IMG/VR virus record: IMGVR_UViG_3300028536_000036
Span: 1 to 22,008 of that record
Reading direction: 5' to 3' (one strand)
Source: a virus
Length of the DNA stretch: 22,008 nucleotides
Below the pieces are notes generated by a model. That model did no database searches. It was not told where the DNA came from and saw nothing but the letters and a program-made list of their open reading frames with translations. Positions 1-7,637 of the stretch are shown here, one piece after another. A program made the position numbers and the translations under genes. Each line of letters begins with the position of its first letter. Within the stretch, counting starts at the first letter, position 1.

Positions 1-746
1 GTCTGGTCAGGATTCGATGAAGTGAGTTGTAAGATTAGGCCATCTGTCGAAGTGGCTGCCCCACCTAGAATACTTATTTGCGGACAAGATATTCCGTTTG
101 TAATGCCATAGCAGACAGGACTTGATTGAAGCGTGGTCCCATTCGTTGTTGTGTATTCCGCGAGAGCAGAAGCATTTCCCGATGTATTTGGATTGGTGGT
201 TCCGCTTCCACTGGGACTAATCCATCCTGATCCGGTATATGTCCGATTCAACAGAGTTGTAAGGCTGAAATATGTGCATCCAGGAGGGGGGTTCGACATC
301 TCCACATCCGCATAGGCGTTCACAGGGCTACCACAGGTAAGCCGTGGTGCCACGATGGCTGCGTTGATAACTGTCGAAGCATTGAATGTTGCCCCTGTAA
401 TCGTCATGGCGGCAGTGCAGTAGGTATGTGCTCCGCTTACTGCAGGTGTCGCACAAAATACCCATCCCGATGCCGGAGGTGCGGTCGTCGGAATAATACC
501 GCCCGTGCTGGTAAGTGCCTGGCTGAATGCGCCTGATCCGTTGAGTGAGCCAGCGAACGACGTCGTGAATGATTGCCCCGCAACGACTGGCTGTCCAAGA
601 GCAGGATTGTAGAGGTAGGTTGCTGACCATGTACCGTTGGCCCATGCCGTTCCATCTGAATCCACGATCGTCGCGCTCACAGTCGTCTGCGACCACAAGC
701 GTCCTGCAAATATGACGAGCACGAGCATTATGATTAACTTTTTCAC
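1..746 (-). CDS. Secreted phage protein, C-terminus beyond the left edge
   Basis: An open frame starts at a GTG (746-744) and runs off the left edge with no stop, giving about 248 residues. The start is supported by a GAGGAG ribosome site at 757-752 and by coupling to the gene before it, whose TAA ends at 760. The N-terminus is a clear Sec signal peptide: MKKL, a hydrophobic run IIMLVLVIFAG, then LWSQ before a Thr/Ser/Gly/Asn-rich extracellular-type chain with several Cys. No enzyme motif is visible. Style and position match the secreted protein immediately upstream, so the two probably work together as surface, appendage or exported proteins. Function unknown. Confidence 0.72.
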   Translation of the reverse strand, partial: MKKLIIMLVLVIFAGRLWSQTTVSATIVDSDGTAWANGTWSATYLYNPALGQPVVAGQSFTTSFAGSLNGSGAFSQALTSTGGIIPTTAPPASGWVFCATPAVSGAHTYCTAAMTITGATFNASTVINAAIVAPRLTCGSPVNAYADVEMSNPPPGCTYFSLTTLLNRTYTGSGWISPSGSGTTNPNTSGNASALAEYTTTNGTTLQSSPVCYGITNGISCPQISILGGAATSTDGLILQLTSSNPDQ

Positions 747-759
747 TTTGACTCCTCTA

Positions 760-3066
760 TTATGGGCATGTCGTTGCCGTCCCTCTATACAAATTTCCGC
801 TCGCATCCAAACACGCCAATGCGTTTCCTGTTCCAGCAAGAGGACTGATCTTCAAAGTTCCTCCGCTTGAGACAGAAAACTGTCCAGTAGAACCAGCTGT
901 AAAAGCATTGAGCACATCAACCGGAGCTGAATGAAAGTAGAAATGGTTTGCGGTAGTGTCGAACCCGAAGCTTCCCACTCTATCTTCAAATGATAAGATG
1001 TTCACGTTTTTGGGAAAGGTGCTGGAACGGATGCATATTACAGAACCTATACCTGTAGTATAAGGTCCGGCATTTCCTTCTATGCAACTACCTCCCAAGC
1101 CAGTTCCACCTAGAGGCATATCCATCACAATTCCATTTGCAAATGGACCGAAAAGATTGATAGAGTTTGGTGCCTGCATATGGCCACCATTGAAGTTATA
1201 CCGCGGCGTTCCTCCCTGCGTATCAACGAAGTTCTGGATCTCAAAAACCATGTTTCCACGAGAAACATTGTTGCCTGCAAGTCTCAATGACATTGCCGCT
1301 GTTCCAGAACCCGGAATGGACATAGTGTTTCCGGTTGTCTGTAGGAAAATGTCTTGCTCTAATGCGGCAGCATTGGCGGGGTTTTCTACCGCTGCTCCGG
1401 CAGTCCAAGGAACATTGTTGGTTTCAAGTATTTCGTTTGCACCGTTTGTATCGACTGAGAGTATTTCTGCACCGTCAACTACATGATAAGTCGAGCCAAC
1501 AATCGTTTGCTGAGAACCTAAAATTGGAGGGCATGAACTAAAAATTCCTGCTTCTAAAAGACCGCAAATGTAATGTGAGGAATCGGCTGCTCCAAACATG
1601 AAATATGACGTTCTCCAAATAACATCTGGATCATCACTCATGAAACCATGAGTCCCGCCTTGGATGATGAGCGAACCGACGATATGAGGCTTTTGCGATT
1701 GAAAGGTAAGAGGACTGACGGCGGTTATACGTATTTGTTCTGGATTCCCGTTTTGGCTGATAATCCAAGCATATCCGTTATTATTTGTGGTGTTTACCGT
1801 TCCCTGAATAGCGGTACAGCCAACCGTATGCGTCAAAAGAGTCTGCACGGGAAAGCTTTGCGCAACATCTGTCGTGGTTGTACAGACCGCACTAGGGGTC
1901 AAAGTGCTAGACACTTGAAGGGTATATAAAAATGTTGAACCAAAACGTACAGAACCAGGTTGACTTGGATTTCCGTTATCCATAATCGTTCCGGTATCGA
2001 CTGCACTTTGTGTCAGCAGAAGATAGTTTCCAGGCGATAGATCATTGACGCTTAATACTGGACTCCTATCACCGGTACCCGTAGTCGAAGTTACGGTTCC
2101 CACGGGATAAGAAGTATTCTGAGTGCCGTTCATTTTTATCATGGAACAACCTTCAGAACTTGCAGAGACCCAACCGCAGTCCATACTTCCATAAACGTAT
2201 TTCCACGCACTATCCCCAGCAGCGCGAACATTGAAATTGGCGCTCTCTCCTTGGCTTATTCCGAGTCGCCGATAAAATCCGCCTTCATAGATAGTCTTGC
2301 TGGTTGTTTCTGGCTGATAGGAACTCGGCAATGTTCCAACGAATCCCACATCAGAACCGGGACCATAACTATTTCCATTGAGAAATAGCAACTGATTGAC
2401 AAAGTCTGTTTGTGCCACCACTGGACCGAAGAAATTTCCAGTCATATCAACGCAAACGAGGCAATTTGCAGTCAGGAAGTAATTATTGGCTCCGTTGATA
2501 TTAGTAGTTCCAGGATTGCTTGTGATTATCTGATCGGCTGTCGGATCAAGAAGCGCGGCTCCAGGCTGGCTGGCAAATGGGCCCCAATTGCTTGGACTCG
2601 AGCTTGGCGTATTTCCCCTATTGTTGAAAGTCAGAGAGGTGTAGGTAGTTGCATTGTAGATAACCACATCTCCCAAGTTGTAGGTCGTCGTTGGAGAGTA
2701 TGTCCCGCGAAAGGTGAAGCTTCCAGAATACGCTGTGATCTGATAGCTGTAGATCACGAACGGAGCGACCGTGATCTGGACAAGGTATGCTCCAGGTGTA
2801 ACGAAAAACGAGTAGTTTCCAACCTGATCGGTTGTGTATGGATTCGATACAGAATGCGTCAGCGCTAAATCTGAATACAGCGACGAAAGTGGAGAGCATG
2901 GAAGTCCAGATCCGGTATAGGCGCAGACGCGAACTTTTCCGAATGGTACAGGCTTTCCTAGTTCATTGACCACCTGCCCATAGATCGATGCTCCCTGCGC
3001 CTCAGCATTCGTCGTCAGGAATAGACCTGCGCTTGCAAGCAGGGTGCACAACACCATTTTCGCCAT
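760..3066 (-). CDS. Large secreted, beta-rich appendage-like protein
   Basis: From ATG 3066 the product has about 768 residues and begins with a typical Sec signal peptide (MAKMVLCTLLASAGLF, cleavage near AEA-QG). Next is a carboxypeptidase-regulatory-like beta domain (ASIYGQVVNELGKPVPFGKV, then the GNYSF / PGAYLVQI strands). A small carbohydrate-binding-like segment follows (TYNLGDVVIYNATTYTS with a later W), then a long Gly/Ser/Thr/Asn-rich part. The C-terminus (LACLDASGNLYRGT) is the kind seen on fibre-like proteins. The open frame extends to ATG 3216, which has a good GAGGAG site at 3227-3222; that would place 50 residues before the signal peptide and overlap the zinc-ribbon gene in another frame, so I prefer 3066. 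Likely role is surface binding or decoration; a tail-fibre role is inference. Confidence 0.72.
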   Translation of the reverse strand: MAKMVLCTLLASAGLFLTTNAEAQGASIYGQVVNELGKPVPFGKVRVCAYTGSGLPCSPLSSLYSDLALTHSVSNPYTTDQVGNYSFFVTPGAYLVQITVAPFVIYSYQITAYSGSFTFRGTYSPTTTYNLGDVVIYNATTYTSLTFNNRGNTPSSSPSNWGPFASQPGAALLDPTADQIITSNPGTTNINGANNYFLTANCLVCVDMTGNFFGPVVAQTDFVNQLLFLNGNSYGPGSDVGFVGTLPSSYQPETTSKTIYEGGFYRRLGISQGESANFNVRAAGDSAWKYVYGSMDCGWVSASSEGCSMIKMNGTQNTSYPVGTVTSTTGTGDRSPVLSVNDLSPGNYLLLTQSAVDTGTIMDNGNPSQPGSVRFGSTFLYTLQVSSTLTPSAVCTTTTDVAQSFPVQTLLTHTVGCTAIQGTVNTTNNNGYAWIISQNGNPEQIRITAVSPLTFQSQKPHIVGSLIIQGGTHGFMSDDPDVIWRTSYFMFGAADSSHYICGLLEAGIFSSCPPILGSQQTIVGSTYHVVDGAEILSVDTNGANEILETNNVPWTAGAAVENPANAAALEQDIFLQTTGNTMSIPGSGTAAMSLRLAGNNVSRGNMVFEIQNFVDTQGGTPRYNFNGGHMQAPNSINLFGPFANGIVMDMPLGGTGLGGSCIEGNAGPYTTGIGSVICIRSSTFPKNVNILSFEDRVGSFGFDTTANHFYFHSAPVDVLNAFTAGSTGQFSVSSGGTLKISPLAGTGNALACLDASGNLYRGTATTCP

Positions 3067-3286
3067 CCAAGATGCTCTCGCCATCCGCAAAAAGACACTC
3101 GGCCAAGCCAACAGGCTCATCGCAAAGCTGGCACAGTCCGCCATCGCGCTGCCAGAGGTGACGTTTCCGCCGGCGCTTCTCTTCTCGTCCAGCATCGTTC
3201 TGCAGGGTGACTTCATGGCCGCTCCTCGTTGTCTTCACTGCTTGCTGCCTCTTCGGCCGCTGAAACCTTGTCTTGGCGTATCTCAT
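3002..3286 (-). CDS. Small zinc-ribbon / HNH-like protein, overlapping frames
   Basis: 94 residues. The start ATG 3286 has a strong GGAGG at 3298-3294 with a 7-nt gap. It lies inside the end of the upstream gene (74-nt overlap), and its last 65 nt overlap the signal-peptide region of the next gene. A very basic N-terminal half (EEKRRRKRHLWQRDGG) leads into CQLC, and HPAC follows about 30 residues later, giving a Cys4/His-type metal site. The stretch RDGGLCQLCDEPV closely resembles the first zinc knuckle of HNH nucleases, but the usual DHxxP catalytic segment is not visible, so it may only bind nucleic acid. It could also be a relic. Confidence 0.55.
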   Translation of the reverse strand: MRYAKTRFQRPKRQQAVKTTRSGHEVTLQNDAGREEKRRRKRHLWQRDGGLCQLCDEPVGLAECLFADGESILDGENGVVHPACKRRSIPDDEC

Positions 3287-4031
3287 CGAGCAACCTCCGG
3301 GACTTTTTCAGCAGGTACATCTCTTCGGTGATCTCTTTGACTTCCCGGCGCTCGAGCAGTCTGATGGCGAACGCCAATATCCGACGCGACTCGATCAGGG
3401 TCTCCATGAAATTTGGGGTATCGTACCGATCGGCAACCATGAATTCGAGCGCCTGAGACGCGCTGGCGAGCTCGTTCTTCTGGCGGAACGCCTCGACAGC
3501 CTCTTCGATGAACTTCTTGGCGGTGTACGGTACCCGGCAGCGGTAGTAGGAGTAGACCTCGCGGCTGCTTCCTGACTGGCGATTACGCTGCGCTACTAGC
3601 CCGGCGAACGAAGTGGTATCAAGCTGTTTCGCTTCCGTCACCCACGGGTAGTCGTTCCAGAGGATCGGATCAATCTGGATAAGGAGCTCGGCATTGCCGG
3701 TGGAAAGAGCTTGAAGGTCCACAAGCGGGAGTTCATAGAGTGCTTCTCCGATGCGAACTGCCTTGTACCATGTCGATCGGGGAACGTCTATGCTATCCCG
3801 ATAGACATCCTCGCTCTCAAAGCCGAGCTGTGCGAACATACCCAATGCCCGCATCCGAGCTCCGTAGTAGGCGATGGCCATGATGGCGCTTTTGAATGTT
3901 CGTGCCGCGCGGCGCACTTCCCTGTCGTAGAAAACAGCCTCTCCAGCCGGAGGCAGGTACTCCGGTTGGGCGCAAATTGGCGGACTGATCGCAAGCGTAA
4001 GCACGCCAAGAGTGTACCTTGACGGCGACAC
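3213..4031 (-). CDS. Helical phage protein with HTH-like segment, unknown function
   Basis: 272 residues from a GTG at 4031, which has no good ribosome site, so the start is uncertain (another GTG at 4004 is no better). The previous gene stops at 4050. The middle is all-helical with a helix-turn-helix-like stretch (VYRDSIDVPRSTWYKAVRIG), then a segment around NAELLIQIDP and WVTEAKQLDTTSFAGLVAQR that recalls the helical DNA-binding middle of ParB/KorB-like proteins. The C-terminus is a charged coiled coil rich in Glu/Arg/Lys. It follows the initiator-like and loader-like genes and may act with them. I do not recognise a family with confidence. Confidence 0.65.
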   Translation of the reverse strand: MSPSRYTLGVLTLAISPPICAQPEYLPPAGEAVFYDREVRRAARTFKSAIMAIAYYGARMRALGMFAQLGFESEDVYRDSIDVPRSTWYKAVRIGEALYELPLVDLQALSTGNAELLIQIDPILWNDYPWVTEAKQLDTTSFAGLVAQRNRQSGSSREVYSYYRCRVPYTAKKFIEEAVEAFRQKNELASASQALEFMVADRYDTPNFMETLIESRRILAFAIRLLERREVKEITEEMYLLKKSRRLLDEIRQDKVSAAEEAASSEDNEERP

Positions 4032-4049
4032 GGAAGAAATACGGTTGCA

Positions 4050-4640
4050 CTACTTTGGTGACAATTCCGTTCCGGGGGACTCCGAAAATAGCTCTTTGAA
4101 TGCCCTGTACCGTTCTGGAAGCCACTGCGGATCGCAATCGGCCAGCGCCGTCCACCCGCCTAGCGCGGCCACCGCCTGCCTCACCCCGGCGGATATCTCT
4201 GGTATTGGCTCCGTGACCGCCTTGCCGCCAACCATGCGCGTCTTGGGGGCCAAAACAGCCATTCCGTTGCCGTCTCGGTCGATATGTCGTCGGAGAATCA
4301 AGACGACCAGGTTCCACGCCGCGGCCACCGGAGAAAGAGGAGTGTCCATGCGTAGACTGGCCAACCGCCGGAAGGTAGCGATTGTGGGGCGGCGCTCGCA
4401 GGTGTCGATGATCTGGATAACGACCTTCTCGAACGCTTCTGGACCAATTTCGACGGCAATAGCAGTCATCCGATCGAGGTAGAAGGAACGGGCTTCGTCC
4501 GACATCAAAGGACCGGCAATCATCTCCCTGATCGCCTGGTCCTTGCCCACCACCCATCTACGCAATTCGGTGTAGTTGGTCGCGCTCGGAAGAGAAGCCG
4601 TTTTGCGGAGTTCGAGTCCAGTGGGCATCTTGTTGCTCAT
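4050..4640 (-). CDS. Putative helicase loader / replisome organiser
   Basis: 196 residues, ATG 4640 with AAGGAG at a 7-nt gap. The gene overlaps the end of the upstream initiator-like gene by 83 nt. The layout is that of phage helicase-loader or G39P-like proteins: a helical N-terminal half (FEKVVIQIIDTCERRPTIATFRRLASLR), a second part with SPVAAAWNLVVLIL, and the typical C-terminal block where PEISAGVRQAVAALGGW is followed by PERYRAFKELF. No Walker motif is present, so it is not a DnaC-type ATPase. It would bring the DnaB-type helicase encoded at 5980-7320 to the phage origin. The assignment rests on pattern and context, not a search. Confidence 0.55.
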   Translation of the reverse strand: MSNKMPTGLELRKTASLPSATNYTELRRWVVGKDQAIREMIAGPLMSDEARSFYLDRMTAIAVEIGPEAFEKVVIQIIDTCERRPTIATFRRLASLRMDTPLSPVAAAWNLVVLILRRHIDRDGNGMAVLAPKTRMVGGKAVTEPIPEISAGVRQAVAALGGWTALADCDPQWLPERYRAFKELFSESPGTELSPK

Positions 4641-5223
4641 AGCGGCGCTCCTTGAACCATTTCATGATGCCGGGAACATACTGCAAGTCGCATTCTGGCC
4701 ACCTTGCCACGCATTCCGCATAGCGAATCACCCGCGTCCGAAGGTACGATGTCGACGCCTTGCCGTGCGTAGCCTGAATGTATCGGATATGCTCGTCGAT
4801 CAGTTTGATGGCGGGCATGTGGGCTTCTACATCGGCCATTGTAAATTCACTGTACTTCGCAATGCCGGGATAGCACTGCAGGATGGTGATAGCATCTTCG
4901 ACGTAAGCAGGCATGGATTCTGTCATCATGCGGAGATATCGCGACTGGTGATAGAACGTCGTCGCGTGAGGGATATACCGTCGCTCACGGCCATAAAGCT
5001 TGGCCCGGGCATCGGAAGTCTTTTCTCTGAGGTAGGCAATAGCCTCTTCCTGCGTTCGCGGCTTACTGTCGATCTCCCCGGCAACGATCCGGTCTAGAGC
5101 TTCGCGGATGCGCTTCTGCTCTTCGGCTTTCTTTCGGCGGACTGGATACAGGGTTCGGATAGATTCTATGGCGACATTCGGCCAAGGGCCGCAGGCAGGA
5201 GCAAGCAGTTCTTGCTGTTCCAT
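4558..5223 (-). CDS. Putative phage replication initiator-like protein
   Basis: 221 residues from ATG 5223, preceded by GAGG at a good distance. A TTG four codons further upstream overlaps that ribosome site and is unlikely to be used. The region around residues 20-100 (IRTLYPVRRKKAEEQKRIREAL, later IPHATTFYHQSRYL) matches the C-terminal element of many phage replication proteins, where YPR-K-KK-A-A and P-ATWFNQxRYL recur. The long N-terminal DNA-binding domain of full-size initiators is missing, so this is a short or accessory version. It is first in a unit that starts just after a terminator and continues with the loader-like gene. Confidence 0.5.
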   Translation of the reverse strand: MEQQELLAPACGPWPNVAIESIRTLYPVRRKKAEEQKRIREALDRIVAGEIDSKPRTQEEAIAYLREKTSDARAKLYGRERRYIPHATTFYHQSRYLRMMTESMPAYVEDAITILQCYPGIAKYSEFTMADVEAHMPAIKLIDEHIRYIQATHGKASTSYLRTRVIRYAECVARWPECDLQYVPGIMKWFKERRYEQQDAHWTRTPQNGFSSERDQLHRIA

Positions 5224-5241
5224 GGATTTCCTCAAGAGAAA

Positions 5242-5265
5242 CGGCGTCAGTGGGCACTGACGCCG
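5242..5265 (-). terminator. Rho-independent terminator ending the early operon
   Basis: A perfect 11-bp inverted repeat (CGGCGTCAGTG, loop of 2) lies between the stop of the 95-aa gene (5274) and the start of the initiator-like gene (5223). Read on the minus strand it is followed by TTTCTCTT. It would end the long operon that includes the helicase. The downstream replication genes then need read-through or their own promoter; I see no strong promoter in the remaining 18 nt. Confidence 0.75.
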
Positions 5266-5273
5266 CTATTGGA

Positions 5274-5561
5274 TTAGGAGGTGGGTGCGTCTGGTGCGGA
5301 GAGTGGGGCAGCATTCGGCATCAGCGCCGCTACGGTTGTGGCGTTGATTGTAACACCAGCAGCAGCACCATATGCGGTAAGAGCCTGCGACGCCAGCGTA
5401 GCAAGTAGATCCACTACAACCTGTGCCGTACCAGCCTCAAGCGCGACGCCAGGATCAGCGGCAGAGATGATTGTGAGAATGCTGTCTGCCGTCGCCTTGA
5501 CTTCGGTTACGGCCGTTGCCGCGGTCGTGGCGGCTGATGGTGTTGGGTTTGTGGTGGACAT
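5274..5561 (-). CDS. Small Ala/Thr-rich phage protein, unknown
   Basis: 95 residues, ATG 5561 with GGAGG at an 8-nt gap; the ATG directly follows the TAA of the lipoprotein gene (TAAATG), so the two are translationally coupled. Composition is dominated by Ala, Thr, Val and Ser. A predicted helix around residues 20-70 (TADSILTIISAADPGVALEA, QVVVDLLATLASQALTAYGA) could be amphipathic or weakly membrane-active. It resembles the other Ala/Thr-rich protein at 16548-17150 in composition only. Pairing with a lipoprotein just before a terminator could suggest lysis or membrane functions, but no holin or spanin signature is clear. Confidence 0.65.
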   Translation of the reverse strand: MSTTNPTPSAATTAATAVTEVKATADSILTIISAADPGVALEAGTAQVVVDLLATLASQALTAYGAAAGVTINATTVAALMPNAAPLSAPDAPTS

Positions 5562-5933
5562 TTATTTGCCTCCGGTCGTGGGTAGGGTGTAAAGAGCTTT
5601 GACGTCCGCAATCGCCGGCGGCAAGTTTGCCAAGGCGATGATGACGACTTGCTGTTGTAGGGAGAGGGCGCTTGCGCTGCCGTTGGCGGACTTGATCTCC
5701 TCGTAGACCACCATCCCCTGCACTGCGGTCGCCTGCACAGCTTTGGCCTGCGTAATGACCGTGAAGATGGCTTGGGTATGCGGAATGGTCCGAGCCTCGT
5801 AGTCGACCTGCGCCTGGTCGATCACCGCCTTGGACGCGGCAAGCGTCTGGAAGGTCGTTCGCTCGAACGACGAGCACCCCGTCTGGAACATCACGGCAAA
5901 CAGGATGAGGGCTGATACTGCGATTCGCTTCAT
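5562..5933 (-). CDS. Small phage lipoprotein
   Basis: 123 residues from ATG 5933, with AAGGAG six bases upstream. The open frame extends further 5' but only this ATG has a ribosome site, and it gives a lipoprotein signal (MKRIAVSALILFAVMFQTGC, lipid-modified Cys about residue 20, though Gln at -3 is unusual). The mature part is helical (ASKAVIDQAQVDYEARTIPH, AVQGMVVYEEIKSANG). It would sit anchored in a membrane facing the periplasm. It lies directly after the helicase gene and is coupled to the 95-aa gene. An outer-membrane spanin role is possible but unproven. Confidence 0.72.
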   Translation of the reverse strand: MKRIAVSALILFAVMFQTGCSSFERTTFQTLAASKAVIDQAQVDYEARTIPHTQAIFTVITQAKAVQATAVQGMVVYEEIKSANGSASALSLQQQVVIIALANLPPAIADVKALYTLPTTGGK

Positions 5934-5970
5934 ATGGGGCTCCTTGTGAAACTCGTGTCTGAATACTACC

Positions 5971-5980
5971 ATGCAAGCAT
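5971..5980. promoter_or_regulatory. Operator-like inverted repeat ATGC-AA-GCAT, site 1
   Basis: ATGCAAGCAT lies between the helicase gene and the lipoprotein gene; its last base is part of the helicase TAA stop (5980-5982). On the minus strand a possible -10 (TATTCA, 5965-5960) follows 5 nt after the motif, but the -35 is poor. It is one of several copies in this window. Confidence 0.6.
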
Positions 5981-7320
5981 TATTGCCGGTGCAAATTATC
6001 AAATCTGGTCGCATCAGCGGAATAAGCCAAGTCCACCTTGCCTGTCGGTCCGTTTCTGGCCTTGGCGATAGTAATATCCGCCAAGCCTCTAACCTCTTCA
6101 TCGTCTGGCCTGTAATAGCTCTCCCTGTGGATGAAAGCGACAATATCAGCATCGGCCTCGATTGATCCAGACTCTCGCAAGTCGCTCAACTTGGGTCGGT
6201 TATCACCATGTTTTTCACTGCCACGGCCCACCATGGCGAGGGCAACGACCGGCACTTCAAGTTCCTTCGCCAATGCCTTTAGGGACCGGGAGATGCCTGC
6301 AACTTCCTGCTCTCGATTTCCGTATTTCTTCGATCCCTGCATCATCTGGAGATAGTCGATCATCACCAGATCCAGCCGTCCCATAGTCTGCTTAAGCCGA
6401 CGGCACTTCGCTCGCACCTGAGTCGAAGTAATGCTGGCGGTCTCGTCGATCATCAGGTGTTTATCTGCAATCGCCAGCAATGCCCCGCTGATGCGTCGCC
6501 GCTCCTCTGCACTGATATGGCCCGCCTGCGCTCGCCGCGCGCTGACATTGGCCAAACTGGCAAGCATACGACGGTACAGAGAGTCTTTGCTCATTTCGAG
6601 CGAGAAGATAGCAACAACTTTTTTGATATCCGCCAAAACGACGTTTGTGGCAATATTCAACATGAGGGCCGACTTGCCCATGCTGGGGCGCGCCGCAAGA
6701 ATCACTAGTTCCGACGGCTGTAGCCCCCCTGTCATGGCATCAAATTCCGTGTACCCGGTCGCCAGCCCTGTCATCTCTAGCGGATCACACATCTTGCTGA
6801 CAAACTCGTCGATCGTGCCGACTTCTTTCACCGCATCGAGGATCGTTCCGAACGCCTGCTGGCTGTAGCTCTGAGTCAATTCGAGGATGGATTCCTCCAT
6901 GTCGCCCAAGATGCTGGACCCAGATTCAGACTGATCCATTGCCCTAGCTTTTGCTATTTCGCTGATCGCCATGACAGAGCGAAGAATAGCCTTGTCTTTG
7001 ACGATACGGGCATAGCTTACAACGTTGAAGTTTCTCGGAATGCCTTCCGTCAAAAACAAAAAATATCCAAGACCGCCAATAGAATCTAGCTGTCTTCTCT
7101 TGCGAAGTTCAGCTTCTACGGTGATGTTGTCGGCTGTTTCTCCGGACTCAGACAGATCGAAAATACAGGAGTAGACCCTGCGATGTGATTCAAGAAAAAA
7201 GTCATCAACTTCCAGCAGTTCAGTCGCATCATTTACCGCATCTGGGTATAGTAAACATGCTCCCAAGATAGCGACTTCTGCGTGGACTGATGCTGGAATC
7301 GACGACTCTTCTACATTCAT
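5980..7320 (-). CDS. dnaB: DnaB-family replicative DNA helicase
   Basis: 446 residues from ATG 7320, which shares its A with the TGA of the upstream KTSC gene (TGATG coupling). The N-terminal helical DnaB domain spans about residues 1-110. The RecA-like C-terminal domain has Walker A (RPSMGKSA, near 211-218), SLEMS (240-244), Walker B (LVMIDYLQ, 318-325), DLRESGSIEADAD (380-392) and the arginine-finger region KARNGPTG (420-427). As a hexamer it would unwind DNA at the phage fork. One oddity: the sensor motif, normally ALSQL(N/S)R, reads ALAMVGRG here, so the conserved Gln is Met. The loader-like gene at 4050-4640 is its probable partner. Confidence 0.95.
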   Translation of the reverse strand: MNVEESSIPASVHAEVAILGACLLYPDAVNDATELLEVDDFFLESHRRVYSCIFDLSESGETADNITVEAELRKRRQLDSIGGLGYFLFLTEGIPRNFNVVSYARIVKDKAILRSVMAISEIAKARAMDQSESGSSILGDMEESILELTQSYSQQAFGTILDAVKEVGTIDEFVSKMCDPLEMTGLATGYTEFDAMTGGLQPSELVILAARPSMGKSALMLNIATNVVLADIKKVVAIFSLEMSKDSLYRRMLASLANVSARRAQAGHISAEERRRISGALLAIADKHLMIDETASITSTQVRAKCRRLKQTMGRLDLVMIDYLQMMQGSKKYGNREQEVAGISRSLKALAKELEVPVVALAMVGRGSEKHGDNRPKLSDLRESGSIEADADIVAFIHRESYYRPDDEEVRGLADITIAKARNGPTGKVDLAYSADATRFDNLHRQ

Positions 7321-7535
7321 CAAATTCTCACAATCACGTACAGACCGCGGATGTTTTGGTTGTAAAATTTCCCAGAACTGGCCGCTGATTCGAACTCTTC
7401 CGGCAGGGTTGTAGGAACATTGGAGACGACGTAGGTGGCTCCGCCCTTGAAGACTACGGTAAGCTCCAAAGTCTCGTCGTCATAAAAAGCTTCGGATAAA
7501 TTACTGCTCGGTGCGATCGATAACTGTCTCTGCAT
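7320..7535 (-). CDS. KTSC-domain protein
   Basis: 71 residues from ATG 7535, with AAGGAG six bases upstream; longer starts run back into the repeat-like leader and lack a ribosome site. Almost the whole chain is one KTSC domain: SSNLSEAFYDDETLELTVVF, then YVVSNVPTTLPEEF, then GKFYNQNIRGLY. The Lys and Cys that name the family are not conserved. KTSC domains are small and common in phages, sometimes beside nucleic-acid enzymes; their activity is unknown. Its stop overlaps the helicase start by one base. A second KTSC domain lies in the 424-aa protein at 8390-9664. Confidence 0.85.
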   Translation of the reverse strand: MQRQLSIAPSSNLSEAFYDDETLELTVVFKGGATYVVSNVPTTLPEEFESAASSGKFYNQNIRGLYVIVRI

Positions 7536-7545
7536 GGATTCTCCT

Positions 7546-7630
7546 TTTATACTGCTCATACCTTGCCTTACCACAACTCGCCATACCTTGCCTAGCCAGG
7601 CCACGCCGATCCAAACCCGACCTTTACGTG
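7546..7630 (-). repeat. G-rich leader with 5-nt periodicity, copy 1
   Basis: Upstream of the KTSC gene, the minus strand reads as pentamers of NGGYN type (AGGCA AGGTA TGGCG, later AGGCA AGGTA). CATACCTTGCC on the plus strand occurs at 7557-7567 and 7582-7592, exactly 25 nt (5 x 5) apart. The stretch lies between two genes of the same operon and has no open frame of its own. Confidence 0.5.
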
Positions 7631-7637
7631 CCCAACG

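Noticed and set aside
3817-4557. 246-codon minus-strand open frame
   Set aside because: It overlaps the loader-like and HTH-like genes in another frame, is Arg/Gly-rich as expected of a shadow, and has no ribosome site.
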